A stretch of DNA of 64,000 bases from Rhizophagus clarus (lineage: Eukaryota > Glomeromycota > Glomeromycetes > Glomerales > Glomeraceae): NCBI GenBank assembly GCA_015698045.1, contig BLAL01000229.1, forward strand, positions 1,834,001-1,898,000, written 5' to 3'. Positions within the stretch are counted from its first letter, which is position 1. Each line of letters begins with the position of its first letter. Shown piece after piece: positions 50,025 through 59,773 of the stretch. Position numbers and translations under genes: made by a program. The notes under the pieces are model-generated. The model saw only the letters and a list, made by a program, of their open reading frames with translations. It was not told where the DNA came from and did no database searches.

Positions 50025-50666
50025 TCACTTTTTTTTTAATGTCTCATCCACACCCAAGTCCTGAGAAATCTTGTCCGGAGCTGGCAGATCATCACATTCG
50101 GGAGTAGTCCTCACACAATTCACCTCGAGCTTGTTCTTGACCTTATGCATAGTGACCGGAATAATATAATCTTTTCCATTCAGAGAGATCTTTAGCTCGT
50201 TGGTATCCCAATCCATTGCGCATTTATATTTCTTCAAGAGTTGGTTAGAAAATATTAGGGTTGGCTTATGATAATCTACAACTATAAAATCTTCGTAAAT
50301 AGTAAGCCCCGGAGCTAAAGTAATTGGTAAATTTCGGACAATACCAATAGATTCAATAGGGACAGTAGCGACACCGCTAAGGTCGTGTTTTTCAGATTCA
50401 TCTATTTTAGCGTTAACACGAACAACAATATTCTTTGTTATAATCGGAGGCTCCGCCCCGGAGTTAAGAGTCATGGCTGGAATCTTTAAGCGTTTGATTT
50501 TGCACTTTACAGTAGCAACACTCGTTTTCGGCTCCTTCTTCTTGACGAAATCGATCTCCATAGGACCATCTAAAGACTCCTCTTCTTGACTAGACTCATC
50601 CGAAAATAAATCATTGGAAGATGCCGATGTGTCATTTTGACCGGAGGCACGCTCCATAGGAGCCAC
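50025..50666 (-). CDS. Retropepsin-like aspartic protease domain protein
   Basis: 213 residues. An acidic N-terminus, then a beta-rich core with a SGAEPPIITKN turn, VPIESIGIVRNLPITLAPG and YEDFIVVDYHKPTLIFSNQLLKKY, the order of strands in retrovirus-type proteases (flap, then an ILG-like loop). It sits just behind the Gag-like gene on the same strand, as pro follows gag in LTR elements. Fossil element part. Confidence 0.6.
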   Translation of the reverse strand: MAPMERASGQNDTSASSNDLFSDESSQEEESLDGPMEIDFVKKKEPKTSVATVKCKIKRLKIPAMTLNSGAEPPIITKNIVVRVNAKIDESEKHDLSGVATVPIESIGIVRNLPITLAPGLTIYEDFIVVDYHKPTLIFSNQLLKKYKCAMDWDTNELKISLNGKDYIIPVTMHKVKNKLEVNCVRTTPECDDLPAPDKISQDLGVDETLKKK

Positions 50667-50833
50667 TATCTGTTTGGACGTAATGAGACTGGAATCTTGA
50701 AAAAAATGTGGGGGGAAAATTAGTTTAAGCTCACTATGAAGGACTTTACGAATAATCTCCTCTAGTGGTATTTCTCTCAGCTTGGCACTAGAGATCTCTT
50801 TAGAGGATAATTTCTCGGATTCACTCTCCTTCT

Positions 50834-52711
50834 TTACTTTTTTTTTGACTTAGATATATGGACATCAAGAACGCCATCAGAATCGGAAGAATCAGAAGAA
50901 CTTGTATCAGAATCGGAACTATCGCTAGATGAGGTATCGTCTGAAGAAGAATCTGAATCTGGTTCTATAGCGAGATTGACCTTACCTTTCTTCGACTTCT
51001 TGCTTTTCTTTTTCTTCTTTCGAGGGCACTTACGGGAAGTGTGTCCAAATCTACCGCACTTAGTATATTTCTTAATAGCACTTCTAACCGCATATTTGAT
51101 AGCATTTATTTTGGCACTATTTAGTGTCATGCCGGCCATACTATCAGTAATATCATCCACAGGATCATCCCCAGAATCATAATAATAATCATCATTGGCT
51201 CCTCTTGCTATATCTTTCAAAAAACGTATAACAGCACGATCTTCTGCTTTCTTATCGACTGATTTTTTACTATTATCCAGAGTTTTAGACGCTCGAGTCA
51301 AAGTCTCTTGAAAGGATTTAGCTAAGGCCTGTAAATCAGCCTTAGTGATATTTTCCTGACTAGAAGAAGATAACGGTGATTGATTTGGCGCCGATTGTTG
51401 TAACGCCTGGATCCTACTATTTACAATCCTATCAACATCTTCTGTAGTGATACTCTGATGGGAAGGTACTTTTAGCTTTGTTTTAGAAACTGGCTGGTTA
51501 TAAATATCTTCACCCAAAAGCAAATTATTTCTTTCCGTTTCAATCTCTTCCAATGTTTCAATCAATTCATCATTTAAAGGTCTGTTTAAACCCAGTCGCT
51601 TCATTTCCAACTTGTTTTCGGGAGACAAACCACGTATAAATTGTATTCTTTTTTCACGATCAGATATTCGAGCCCAGCTAGCATATTTATTTATCTTTCT
51701 ATAGTAATTTCTAACTGAATCAGATCCTTGAGTCAGGGTACCAAAGATCAACTCCTGTTGCTCTCGAACAACTGTAGGATAATTCCTTTTAAACCAATAG
51801 ATGACCTGACTAATATTGATATCAGGAAGAACTATATGGTTATTATTATTTAAAACTCCATTCGGTGCATTAGTTGCTGTACCAGCGTCTACAGAACACC
51901 CCCCAGCAAGAGACCAATCCTCATCCGTATGAACATTATGTGCCGGGATAACTGTAGCGCCAGTAGCTCCAGCCGGCAATCCTGGTGGTGGAGTACCATC
52001 AGGCGCATTAATCATGGCGGCCGTTATGTTAGCATTATTTAGGGCCACTACGCCGGCCATATTTGCTAAAGCATTCCCACATCTTACATGATTCAATCGC
52101 CATTTTTTACCTTTAAGCTTATCTTCAGCCCAACGTGATGCCTCATCTGTCAAGCAGGACCAGAATAGCTCTAAAGCTCTCTGTTTGCCAGCTGGATTAC
52201 CAGTAGCAATGTTGGCCACCGTAAGATAGAGTCTGTAGTCTTTTACGAATTCATCTATATCTTCATCCGCTCTACCTGAGAATCTTTTTGGTGCATATCC
52301 TGCCATCCCTAAATGTGGAAGATTGTTTTGTAATGCGAATATTTGTCCCTGCAAAATTAAATTATTCTGGCGTTCTGCTTGGGTCTTATTTTTCCATTTC
52401 TCATATCGCTCATAGAGCCTGTCCCGATTATACTCTAATAAAGCCACATCCCCTCTGCTTCGCTGTAGGTGATGAGCATTTCGCTGATATAGTAATTGTA
52501 AGGCAAATTTTTCTTGTACAAGTGTACCTATACGGGTTTGCTTTCTTGTCATCCTATCTAACAATCTGTTAACCTGATTTCGGCCATTAGTTCGCAACTG
52601 ATGAAGGTCAGCAATAACCGTTTGTTCTACCCCTTCAGCATTTTGCCTTCGTATAATTTCATTATCCCGCTCAGCTTCTGCATCATATCGCCTCCGTTGC
52701 TCATTTATCAA
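50834..52711 (-). CDS. Gag-like nucleocapsid protein
   Basis: 625 residues. A long coiled coil (about 1-125) leads into a retrotransposon Gag-type capsid region: FSGRADEDIDEFVKDYRLYL, then WSCLTDEASRWAEDKL, later FGTLTQGSDSVRNYYRKINK and RIQFIRGLSPENKLEMKRL. Near the C-terminus is a zinc-knuckle-like stretch (CGRFGHTSRKC) followed by Lys-rich and Ser/Asp-rich tails. The pattern is that of metaviral Gag proteins. It lies within the element in the same direction as the protease-like gene. Confidence 0.7.
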   Translation of the reverse strand: MINEQRRRYDAEAERDNEIIRRQNAEGVEQTVIADLHQLRTNGRNQVNRLLDRMTRKQTRIGTLVQEKFALQLLYQRNAHHLQRSRGDVALLEYNRDRLYERYEKWKNKTQAERQNNLILQGQIFALQNNLPHLGMAGYAPKRFSGRADEDIDEFVKDYRLYLTVANIATGNPAGKQRALELFWSCLTDEASRWAEDKLKGKKWRLNHVRCGNALANMAGVVALNNANITAAMINAPDGTPPPGLPAGATGATVIPAHNVHTDEDWSLAGGCSVDAGTATNAPNGVLNNNNHIVLPDINISQVIYWFKRNYPTVVREQQELIFGTLTQGSDSVRNYYRKINKYASWARISDREKRIQFIRGLSPENKLEMKRLGLNRPLNDELIETLEEIETERNNLLLGEDIYNQPVSKTKLKVPSHQSITTEDVDRIVNSRIQALQQSAPNQSPLSSSSQENITKADLQALAKSFQETLTRASKTLDNSKKSVDKKAEDRAVIRFLKDIARGANDDYYYDSGDDPVDDITDSMAGMTLNSAKINAIKYAVRSAIKKYTKCGRFGHTSRKCPRKKKKKSKKSKKGKVNLAIEPDSDSSSDDTSSSDSSDSDTSSSDSSDSDGVLDVHISKSKKK

Positions 52712-53301
52712 GTCTCGTTGTAAATCAGCATATTTTCGGCGAATTTGTCTTTCGACCTTTTAACTTGATTCGCCAAGATTGCTCTAGTTGTTGTTGCATT
52801 ATTTACAAATCCATCTATGGCATTCACTAGCTCTATTATTGTGGCCATATTTTCATCTGAATTATATAAATCTGGAGAATTCCCTCGCTCTGGAGAATTT
52901 TTCCGTGATGAGATGTTCTTGATCCGACATCTCAATTTCTCCACCTGCTCTTCGGATTCTACTATCTGTTTTTCTAAAGAAGAGATATATTTTTCCCTAT
53001 CTCGTATATCCTTCCTTGCTTGATATAGCTGATTCTTTAGGCTGGAGATTTCGGACTTTAGCTCTTTTATCTCTTCTTCTGAAGCATTCTCAAGACGCTC
53101 TATTTCCCTACTGAGATCGTAAATTTCTTGCTCACATCGGAAATAATCCCGCTCCAGCTCTCTGATCCTTCTTTCATTTTGGCGATTATTATCAACTTCT
53201 ATTTGCAATTCACTATGGAGATGATAGTTCTCCTCCTCCAGCTCAGCTTTATATTCTTCACATGCTCTTCTCTGCCTTGGATGAGGCCTCCGAAATGCCA
53301 T
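52708..53301 (-). CDS. Coiled-coil protein of the element
   Basis: 197 residues, nearly all heptad-patterned helix (ELEEENYHLHSELQIEVDNN and onward) with an Arg-rich start. It abuts the Gag-like gene on the same strand and starts 29 bases from the divergent integrase, so the two strands share one tiny promoter. It may be a leader part of the Gag-like product or a separate scaffold protein. Confidence 0.55.
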   Translation of the reverse strand: MAFRRPHPRQRRACEEYKAELEEENYHLHSELQIEVDNNRQNERRIRELERDYFRCEQEIYDLSREIERLENASEEEIKELKSEISSLKNQLYQARKDIRDREKYISSLEKQIVESEEQVEKLRCRIKNISSRKNSPERGNSPDLYNSDENMATIIELVNAIDGFVNNATTTRAILANQVKRSKDKFAENMLIYNET

Positions 53302-53330
53302 TCTTTTTTGTGATTATAAAAGAGAATTGA

Positions 53331-54986
53331 ATGAGCCAAACTCAAATTTTGATAGATCCCGATGAGGCTCAGAGAATTGAAAGAAATATTATATTACGTG
53401 AAATATATTATCACCCAACTGGCTATCATTCCAACCCTAAATCTTTGAGAGATGCATATAAAAAAGAGGGGCACCGATTCCGCCTAAGTGAATGCAAAGA
53501 TTTTTTAGAAAATCAAGAGTCATACCAGACTAATAAAACCTCTCCAAAATACATCCCTAGAGTCAGCTATGGGCGGATAACACGCCCCAACTGTGTACAC
53601 CAGTGCGATATACTATTTCTCACTCATGATTACTTTATAGGTAAAAAATATAAAGCAGTACTTAACATTATAGACTGCGCTTCCCGATATAAAGCTTCTG
53701 TTCCGCTTACATCTAAAAATAGTTCAGAAGTTGCTAGAGCATTTAGGAAGGTATATGGTGCTCAAAATAATCCATTGACCTGGCCAAAGCTTCTACAATG
53801 TGATGGAGGTCGTGAATTTATGGGTGAAACCTCCAGATTATTGCAAGAGCATAATGTCACAATTCGAGTGGTCGGTCCATATTCCCATCGAGGTCTTGCA
53901 TTTGTGGAGCGTTTCAATCAAACACTCTCGAAGATTCTATACAAGATCCAGTATGCTATTGAATCAATATCTTCCGATCCTAAACTAATAAGAGCATGGG
54001 TTAGATTTCTACCAGTAGTTATTAATTATCTAAATAACTATCCCACGCGCCTTATTCGAGAACCGGGATCAGAAAAATGGGGACTTGAACCTGTGAAAGC
54101 AATTGCTTTAGAACGAGTCGAATCTAGACCATCTACAAAATATAAGCGCCCAGTTGGAAAAGATGAAATAACGTTAAAGAAAGGTGATACTGTCCGTTAC
54201 TTACTTGCCAATGCGGAATGGGAAGGGGGTATGGAGAATCAAAAGCGAGCAACTGATCCCACCTTTAGTCCAAGTCTTCATAAAATCCGAAAAGTGGTTG
54301 TCATAAAGAATGAACCAGTTTTATATTATCTCGGGAGTGATGATGATGGATTTGTTCCAAAGCGAGGATTTGTAAGAGAGGAGCTCATGTTAATAGCTGA
54401 TCCAGAAAGGGTTGGTCGTCCACCTCGAAGCATATTATCCGTACATATCGCATATGGTTCTCTTACTAATAGCGAGTTAGATCAAGCCTACCAATATGCC
54501 AGAAAGCGAGGTGGCCGATGTCTAGGAACGACTGGACGAATAAATAGTCATAACATATATCTTTGGTCTTGTGAAAATGGAGTGCATCAATGGAAGTATC
54601 CGTTGAAATATATCATAAAAAAATTCGAGTGGTGCCCTTTATGTCATCATTCAAGCAGTGAACGCCAATGCAGATATATTTTTGAGGATCTGTTAGGGAA
54701 GAAATTTCCATCCTGCAGACCATCATTCTTAAATGGAATGCATCTCGATGGATATAACAAAGAGTTGCGTCTTGCTTTCGAATACCAGGGTCCCCAACAC
54801 TATCATCACAATAGTTTCTATCATCAGAGAAGTGAAAGTCTAAAAACCCAAAATCAGCGCGATCAGAAGAAGCGGGACATATGCAAGAAACAAAAAATAT
54901 GTCTCATTGAAGTTCCCTATACATGTGACCTTTTCCTTTTCATTAAGCATACTCTCATTGAGAAAGGATTCTTATCAAAGCAATAA
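53331..54986 (+). CDS. Retroviral-type integrase with zinc-ribbon and nuclease-like tail
   Basis: 551 residues. An rve-type catalytic core has D93, D158 and E193, with the D-to-E spacing of 35 residues. Around these are [17 protein letters not shown] and [13 protein letters not shown] small SH3/chromo-like region follows (GDTVRYLL...[12 protein letters not shown], about 285-325). Unusually, residues 380-551 add a zinc ribbon ([13 protein letters not shown]...CPLC) and then a Vsr-like PD-(D/E)XK fold with [20 protein letters not shown] (D473, E484, Q486). The same ribbon-plus-nuclease module forms the protein at 58,272-59,459. The enzyme would insert the element's DNA. Frame fully open. Confidence 0.85.
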   Translation: MSQTQILIDPDEAQRIERNIILREIYYHPTGYHSNPKSLRDAYKKEGHRFRLSECKDFLENQESYQTNKTSPKYIPRVSYGRITRPNCVHQCDILFLTHDYFIGKKYKAVLNIIDCASRYKASVPLTSKNSSEVARAFRKVYGAQNNPLTWPKLLQCDGGREFMGETSRLLQEHNVTIRVVGPYSHRGLAFVERFNQTLSKILYKIQYAIESISSDPKLIRAWVRFLPVVINYLNNYPTRLIREPGSEKWGLEPVKAIALERVESRPSTKYKRPVGKDEITLKKGDTVRYLLANAEWEGGMENQKRATDPTFSPSLHKIRKVVVIKNEPVLYYLGSDDDGFVPKRGFVREELMLIADPERVGRPPRSILSVHIAYGSLTNSELDQAYQYARKRGGRCLGTTGRINSHNIYLWSCENGVHQWKYPLKYIIKKFEWCPLCHHSSSERQCRYIFEDLLGKKFPSCRPSFLNGMHLDGYNKELRLAFEYQGPQHYHHNSFYHQRSESLKTQNQRDQKKRDICKKQKICLIEVPYTCDLFLFIKHTLIEKGFLSKQ

Positions 54987-55052
54987 GTCGCATGATTTGG
55001 GAAATAATGTTCAGACATTTTATAGTATATAGTAATTCAGTGGCCTATCAAA

Positions 55053-55790
55053 ATGAGAAGAATGGAATATTATATTTATCATCTCGATGAGATTAAAAGT
55101 ATGAAGAACATCAATCACCCTGCAAGTCCTGCATTTCCTTTTTGTCTATTAATCTGCGGTGGATCTGATAGTGGAAAGACCAATATGATCCTTAATCTTC
55201 TTCTTGGTAATAAAATCCAGCGATTACATAAGAAAAGAAAAGGAGAAAGATATGTCAAGAATGATGATCTGGTCCTTATCGGGAAGCATATTCATGAACC
55301 GAAATGGACATTGGTCAAAAAGTGTTATAAGATATTTGCAAATGCTCCAGAAGCGACTCGGGAGAATGTTACATTTCAGGCATTAAAGGCGAACGCTATT
55401 CCAGATGTAACTAAGTTTTCCTCAGATAGAAATACAGTTGTTGTATTTGAAGACCTTTGCGCTGAATCAAAAAAGATTCAGGATCAGATTGTCCCATATT
55501 TCATTAGCGGACGACATCAAGGAATATCGAGTATATATGTGAGTCAGAAGTATACGCAAACTCCTAAAATAATCCGTGAAAATATTACGCATTTAGCCCT
55601 ATGTCGAGGGAGTGGTAGTCGGGACGATATTAGCCGTATTGTGCATCAATACACAGATAACCCCAAAAAAGCATCCAAGATTATTGACAAGCACCTGCGA
55701 GATCGAAATTTTGTGGTCTTCGATTTCACTAAACCAGTAGACGATCCATTAGCGATTAGACTGGGTTGGGATGCGCCATTAAAATTTTGA
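55053..55790 (+). CDS. A32-like packaging ATPase
   Basis: 245 residues, FtsK/HerA-type. Walker A is CGGSDSGKT (about 36-43). Walker B is NTVVVFEDL (about 128-135) with Asp134, followed by [19 protein letters not shown], where the conserved Arg and Gln sensor residues sit. This is the order seen in poxvirus A32 and in Polinton ATPases that pump DNA into capsids. It follows the integrase by 66 bases in the same direction and overlaps the convergent coiled-coil gene by 12 bases. Confidence 0.82.
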   Translation: MRRMEYYIYHLDEIKSMKNINHPASPAFPFCLLICGGSDSGKTNMILNLLLGNKIQRLHKKRKGERYVKNDDLVLIGKHIHEPKWTLVKKCYKIFANAPEATRENVTFQALKANAIPDVTKFSSDRNTVVVFEDLCAESKKIQDQIVPYFISGRHQGISSIYVSQKYTQTPKIIRENITHLALCRGSGSRDDISRIVHQYTDNPKKASKIIDKHLRDRNFVVFDFTKPVDDPLAIRLGWDAPLKF

Positions 55791-56336
55791 AGCTGAATGA
55801 ATAGAATCCGACTTCATAGATGCCAGCTCTTTTTCTGCCTCCTGCACCTGCAACTTTAGGTCCCAAATTTCGCCTCGCAATTTCTTATTCGCATTATTCC
55901 GCTCCCTATATTCATTTTCTATATCTAGCATAAATTTCTCAAAAGTTTGTCTATAATCGAGCAGGTGCTGGGATAGTACTTTAAGCTCATTCACCACCCG
56001 ACGATTATTCTCCTCTTCATGATTACAGGCACTATTGTCCGTTTGGACTCCGCTATCTACAACGTATAAAGCTGGTAATGCTGGGGAAACATTACATTCT
56101 GGCCAGCTTCGGGGACGCAATACTTTTTTCTGAGCCATATTTCTGCGTTTCCTATTTAATGAATTCTCATAAACCTCTAATGTATGCCTCAAATATCCTT
56201 CAATTCGTTCAGACTTCTCAGAAATAGCTTCTAATGGGACAGGATCTTTGGAGTGGTGTAGAAGTCTCTCACACGCTCTCTTGACAAGACTTTTGGGTAG
56301 TCTATCAATAATATGTTTATAGTCAGAATGGAACAT
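55779..56336 (-). CDS. Coiled-coil protein of the element
   Basis: 185 residues. A basic N-terminal half and a long C-terminal coiled coil ([20 protein letters not shown]). No family recognised. It ends inside the ATPase gene's last codons (12-base overlap). Third coiled-coil gene of the block, which hints at several structural or assembly proteins. Confidence 0.5.
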   Translation of the reverse strand: MFHSDYKHIIDRLPKSLVKRACERLLHHSKDPVPLEAISEKSERIEGYLRHTLEVYENSLNRKRRNMAQKKVLRPRSWPECNVSPALPALYVVDSGVQTDNSACNHEEENNRRVVNELKVLSQHLLDYRQTFEKFMLDIENEYRERNNANKKLRGEIWDLKLQVQEAEKELASMKSDSIHSASKF

Positions 56337-56370
56337 TTTATTAGATATAATTTGCGCAAAAAAAGTTTGT

Positions 56371-56616
56371 ATGCAAAATTCATCTATAGTTGATAGGTAC
56401 TATTTTTACGCGCTTATATCGCGGATTGCGTCATATCTGGAAGGAGATTGGTTAGGCTCTGATCGCGTGATCATTGGAGGTAGATCATGCAATAAGCATT
56501 TTACAATTTTACTAGGCGATCATGTATGTAAATTATATAGCTATTTATTTCGCAAAAAAATAAACTATAAGTTGTGTTTGGCTAAATATGGGGGGAGGTC
56601 AATAGAAGTAGAGTAA
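56371..56616 (+). CDS. Small open frame of the element, unidentified
   Basis: 81 residues, begins MQNSSIVDRYYFYALISRIA. Mixed hydrophobic and basic, two cysteines, no motif. It starts 35 bases from the divergent coiled-coil gene. Kept because it fills a gap with gene-like spacing, but chance is possible. Confidence 0.3.
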   Translation: MQNSSIVDRYYFYALISRIASYLEGDWLGSDRVIIGGRSCNKHFTILLGDHVCKLYSYLFRKKINYKLCLAKYGGRSIEVE

Positions 56617-56722
56617 ATCACCAATTTGAAACAGTCCTCGCCGAAGCTTCATACTATAGAAGATGTGGGCTGGACTCCTATATAATACTAATGATCGGTT
56701 GAAAGATATAAGTCTATTTTCT

Positions 56723-57718
56723 TCATGCATTTTTTCGTATATTATCGAAGTATGCTTTAACAAGATCATCCAAAGTAGTACTGCTAGAAATATTAGATAT
56801 CTTTAATCGATCGTTCCAAAGATTTCTAAACTCAGGTGCAGTATATTTGGATTGTATTTGATTTCTTACTATGGCTAATCTATCAGATAATTGGCGTCTC
56901 TTATGCTTTGAATAACTTATATAATCATAAAATTGATCTAGCGGGACATTATAAGGTCTATATGATCCATTAATAGAATACCATATATCCAAGTTTACAG
57001 TGCAATAAATTTCTCTACTAGGCATGTCAAGAAACTTTTTTTTCCTAGGAGTATTATCATTTCTAACCGCCTCCCAAACTTGTTTTGCTAATGAAATGGG
57101 CCTCTTCCTATAATTTCTATAAGCTCTTTGGATAAGCCGAGCACTTCCATCTTCAGTTTTAGCTTTAGAACATTCATTATCCCAATGATGTTTCATCAAG
57201 TCTTCAGGCTCAATCTCATACCCATATCTTCCCCATCCAGCAAAATATGTCTTTTTCGGCTTTACATCAGGGATCTTTGCCAATTTCCAACAATCGAAAC
57301 AAATAGCCATTTTGCTATTATGAATATTAGGTCTATGATAACCAATGACAAGTTCTTTCACTTCATAGGTAGAATAATATGTCTTTGTTATTCCTTGCCT
57401 AGATGATCCGAAAAGGCAGAATAGATGATAATAGCTTTCATAGCCTTCAGCAATTAATACTTGCAAAGTGTTTCTTACACGAATAGCCCATTGCTGTGGA
57501 GTTTCATACAAACCAATAATAGATAAATTATCATATATTTTTTCAACCTCAATCATCTTTTCGAATTTATCGGGAAATTGATATCTATTTCTAATATACT
57601 CTATATCATATCCAGGGCGAAGATTGATGGGTTTAGGCACGGTTTTATTATAATATTTGTCTATAATTATCCCAATCCACTTATTAGGCCTTGGTCTGTT
57701 AATATAAGTTCCTGACAT
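56723..57718 (-). CDS. Unidentified 331-residue protein of the element
   Basis: Open frame starting MSGTYINRPRPNKWIGIIID. A Cys/His site can be seen (ICFDCWKLAK...HHWDNEC), then an IQ-like helix ARLIQRAYRNYRKRP, then a Tyr-rich C-terminal part. No family recognised. It is the last gene of the block, and its start lies next to AT-rich direct repeats (AACGATTTAT, three copies, 57,724-57,753). Confidence 0.5.
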   Translation of the reverse strand: MSGTYINRPRPNKWIGIIIDKYYNKTVPKPINLRPGYDIEYIRNRYQFPDKFEKMIEVEKIYDNLSIIGLYETPQQWAIRVRNTLQVLIAEGYESYYHLFCLFGSSRQGITKTYYSTYEVKELVIGYHRPNIHNSKMAICFDCWKLAKIPDVKPKKTYFAGWGRYGYEIEPEDLMKHHWDNECSKAKTEDGSARLIQRAYRNYRKRPISLAKQVWEAVRNDNTPRKKKFLDMPSREIYCTVNLDIWYSINGSYRPYNVPLDQFYDYISYSKHKRRQLSDRLAIVRNQIQSKYTAPEFRNLWNDRLKISNISSSTTLDDLVKAYFDNIRKNA

Positions 57719-57720
57719 AT

Positions 57721-58271
57721 TAAACGATTTATAACGATTTATAACGATTTATAGCAATTTAATGTTTTATAGTGTTTAAACGATTTTAAAAGACCAATAG
57801 TAATTTATAGCAATATTATACACTATAATAAATCCGAATTCATTTTTATTCCTCCCCAGTTCCCTGTCAGTTCCTCGATAGTTCTAGGAGAGTTACAGGC
57901 ACCTTCGGCGATTTGCTATAAATCACGAGATGATCGGCCAATCAGATTTCACCTCCCTTGATCTATAGGATAGCTAAGCCACCGTTATTATTTGATTAAA
58001 TCATTACATTATTTTATTCTGTAAATATCCAGTTATGTTAGAAGAATACGAAAAGAAATGTAATTAATAAATACACAACACGTTTAAAAAACTCAAAGTA
58101 AGACCTTTATTATAATTTTGTAAAATAATACGTAAGAAAGGGCCGGCCGGCAAAGTAAAAAATGAATAAAAAAATGTTTGGAGTAGATCTCGTTTAAAGG
58201 GAGGAATAAAGCATGAAATGAAATAATATCATACTCTCCGCCGGCCTTTTGAAATTTAGTGTAAAATATTA
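57721..58271. other. Spacer with short repeats at the right side of the element
   Basis: Three AACGATTTAT copies, then a GC-richer piece (57,845-57,980) with AGTTCC/CAGTTCC words. From 58,079 to about 58,210 comes one copy of a direct repeat whose partner lies at 61,505-61,618. The rest is the promoter side of the gene at 58,272. No gene seen. Confidence 0.5.
58079..58210. repeat. Diverged direct repeat, left copy
   Basis: ACACGTTTAAAAAACTCAAA, then CTTTATTAT, later GGAGTAG and AAAGGGAGGAAT, in the same order as at 61,505-61,618. About 120-130 bases each. Confidence 0.6.
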
Positions 58272-59459
58272 ATGGCAAAATTAACTTTGGATGTTGCTAA
58301 AGAGATCGCACGTAGCAGAGGAGGTAAATGCATCTCTGAAAGATATATCAATTGTCAGATGCCAATGCTTTGGAAATGTGCTAAGGATCATTTATGGTCT
58401 GCAAGACTTTCTAATGTAAAGAATGGAAAAACATGGTGCCCGTGGTGTGCAGTTGAAAATCGTCGTACTCGAACAATTGAAGATATGAGGAAGTTTGCAG
58501 AAAAGAAAGGAGGTCTTTGCCTTGCAACTGAGTATATTAATAGACGGGATTCTCTTGAATGGCAGTGTAAAGAAGGCCATAAGTGGAAGGCTTCAGCAAA
58601 GGATATTCTTAAGGGAACTTGGTGTCGAACTTGTAATACACCAGGCAGAAAACGTGTTATACCAAGCCAAAAGATTATCCTGGTACAAGAACATATTACA
58701 CCAGAACAAGAATGTACCCCAATCCAAAGACATGATACACAGCACCGTCAACGACGATTCAATATTGATATAGCAAATAATATTGCACAAGAACGAGGTG
58801 GTAAGTGCCTTTCTACAGAATATGTTAATACAGATACCCCGATGCTTTGGAAATGTGCCAAGGGTCACGAATGGTCTACAACCCTTTATCGAATAAAAAA
58901 TATGGGAAGATGGTGCACACAATGTGCTGGCAATCTTCCCTGTGGTCTTTCGGAAGCTAAAGAAATCGCCCACAGTAGAGGAGGTATGTGTCTTTCTACA
59001 GAATATATAAATCTCTGTGTTCCAATGCAATGGATGTGTAATAAGGGTCATAAATGGTTTTCAAGTTTTAATTGTATAAAGCACTCCAAGACATGGTGCC
59101 CATATTGCTTAAATAAACATGAAAATCTATGTTGCAAAGTCATAACTAACATTCTTGGACCACCTTCCAGCATCCGCCGACCAGATTTCTTGAAAATACC
59201 TGAACATCCTCGAGGACTAGAACTCGACATCTATTATCCACAGTATGGATTTTCTATAGAAGTACAAGGTAAACAGCATGAGCAACACGTAAAATACTTT
59301 CACAAAGACCTGGAAGAGTTCGAGAAACAGTTGATGCGTGATCAGCTCAAAAAAGAACTTTGCGAGAAGAATTCGATTGTTTTAAGATATGTTTGGTATT
59401 ACGAAGACCCATATGTAGTTATTCCTGTACATCTTCGAGAATTAGGTCTTATTGAGTAA
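58272..59459 (+). CDS. Four zinc ribbons fused to a Vsr-like nuclease domain
   Basis: 395 residues. Four repeats of the form RGGKCISERYIN...W.CAKDHLWSARL...WCPWC lie at about 5-60, 70-122, 165-220 and 228-280. Each has a W-x-C pair before a GH-x-W and a closing CxxC, so each should bind one zinc. Residues 285-395 form a PD-(D/E)XK/Vsr-like fold with LELDIYYPQYGFSIEVQGKQ (D319, E330, Q332) and a downstream Arg/Lys helix. The DxnExQGxQH pattern is the same as in the integrase tail of the element. Likely a sequence-recognising DNA nuclease, perhaps a homing-type or element-borne factor. It may be an outlying gene of the element. Frame open, no introns. Confidence 0.75.
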   Translation: MAKLTLDVAKEIARSRGGKCISERYINCQMPMLWKCAKDHLWSARLSNVKNGKTWCPWCAVENRRTRTIEDMRKFAEKKGGLCLATEYINRRDSLEWQCKEGHKWKASAKDILKGTWCRTCNTPGRKRVIPSQKIILVQEHITPEQECTPIQRHDTQHRQRRFNIDIANNIAQERGGKCLSTEYVNTDTPMLWKCAKGHEWSTTLYRIKNMGRWCTQCAGNLPCGLSEAKEIAHSRGGMCLSTEYINLCVPMQWMCNKGHKWFSSFNCIKHSKTWCPYCLNKHENLCCKVITNILGPPSSIRRPDFLKIPEHPRGLELDIYYPQYGFSIEVQGKQHEQHVKYFHKDLEEFEKQLMRDQLKKELCEKNSIVLRYVWYYEDPYVVIPVHLRELGLIE

Positions 59460-59773
59460 ACTCAAATATTTAAATGCTTTTGCGATTCGTTATTATTTTT
59501 TTCAAATATAATTTTATTCATCTGGAATTACACGAAAATTATTATGTGGATAATCGTCTGCGCAAATTAAGGTGGCTTAGTTGTGAAGCTTTTCTGTCGC
59601 ACAGGGTCTATTGTATGACGGCAATGGATTTTGATTTTATCAAATAAAACTGATTCGGAATTTGAATAATTTGAATCAAAAAGTTAATGATTTATACTGT
59701 ATATATAATGATTATTTTTTCATAAAAGAACGATAGTTTTCTTGCTCTTCTAATGGTCTAATAGTCTTCCATT
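59460..59773. other. Intergenic, promoter side of the nuclease-kinase gene
   Basis: 314 bases, AT-rich, no gene or repeat seen. Confidence 0.5.

Larger units (their letters stand above)
43986..57720. mobile_element. Virus-derived, Polinton-like composite element (fossil)
   Basis: A compact block of about 13.7 kb, with at least a dozen close-packed reading frames on both strands, no visible introns, and higher GC than the host flanks. Parts: family B DNA polymerase, Gag-like protein, aspartic-protease-like protein, retroviral-type integrase, A32-like packaging ATPase, plus coiled-coil, membrane and small Cys-rich or helix-turn-helix proteins. No reverse transcriptase and no double jelly-roll capsid was recognised. 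Nearly all frames are open, and I count about one or two breaks, so insertion looks recent. Ends are uncertain. A weak inverted likeness between about 42,960-43,060 and 57,850-57,950 would give a size near 15 kb, usual for Polintons. Confidence 0.7.

Noticed and set aside
43986-57720. A plain LTR retrotransposon explanation for the Gag, protease and integrase genes
   Set aside because: No reverse transcriptase/RNase H and no long terminal repeats were seen. The integrase is on the opposite strand from the Gag-like gene, and a DNA polymerase and packaging ATPase share the block.
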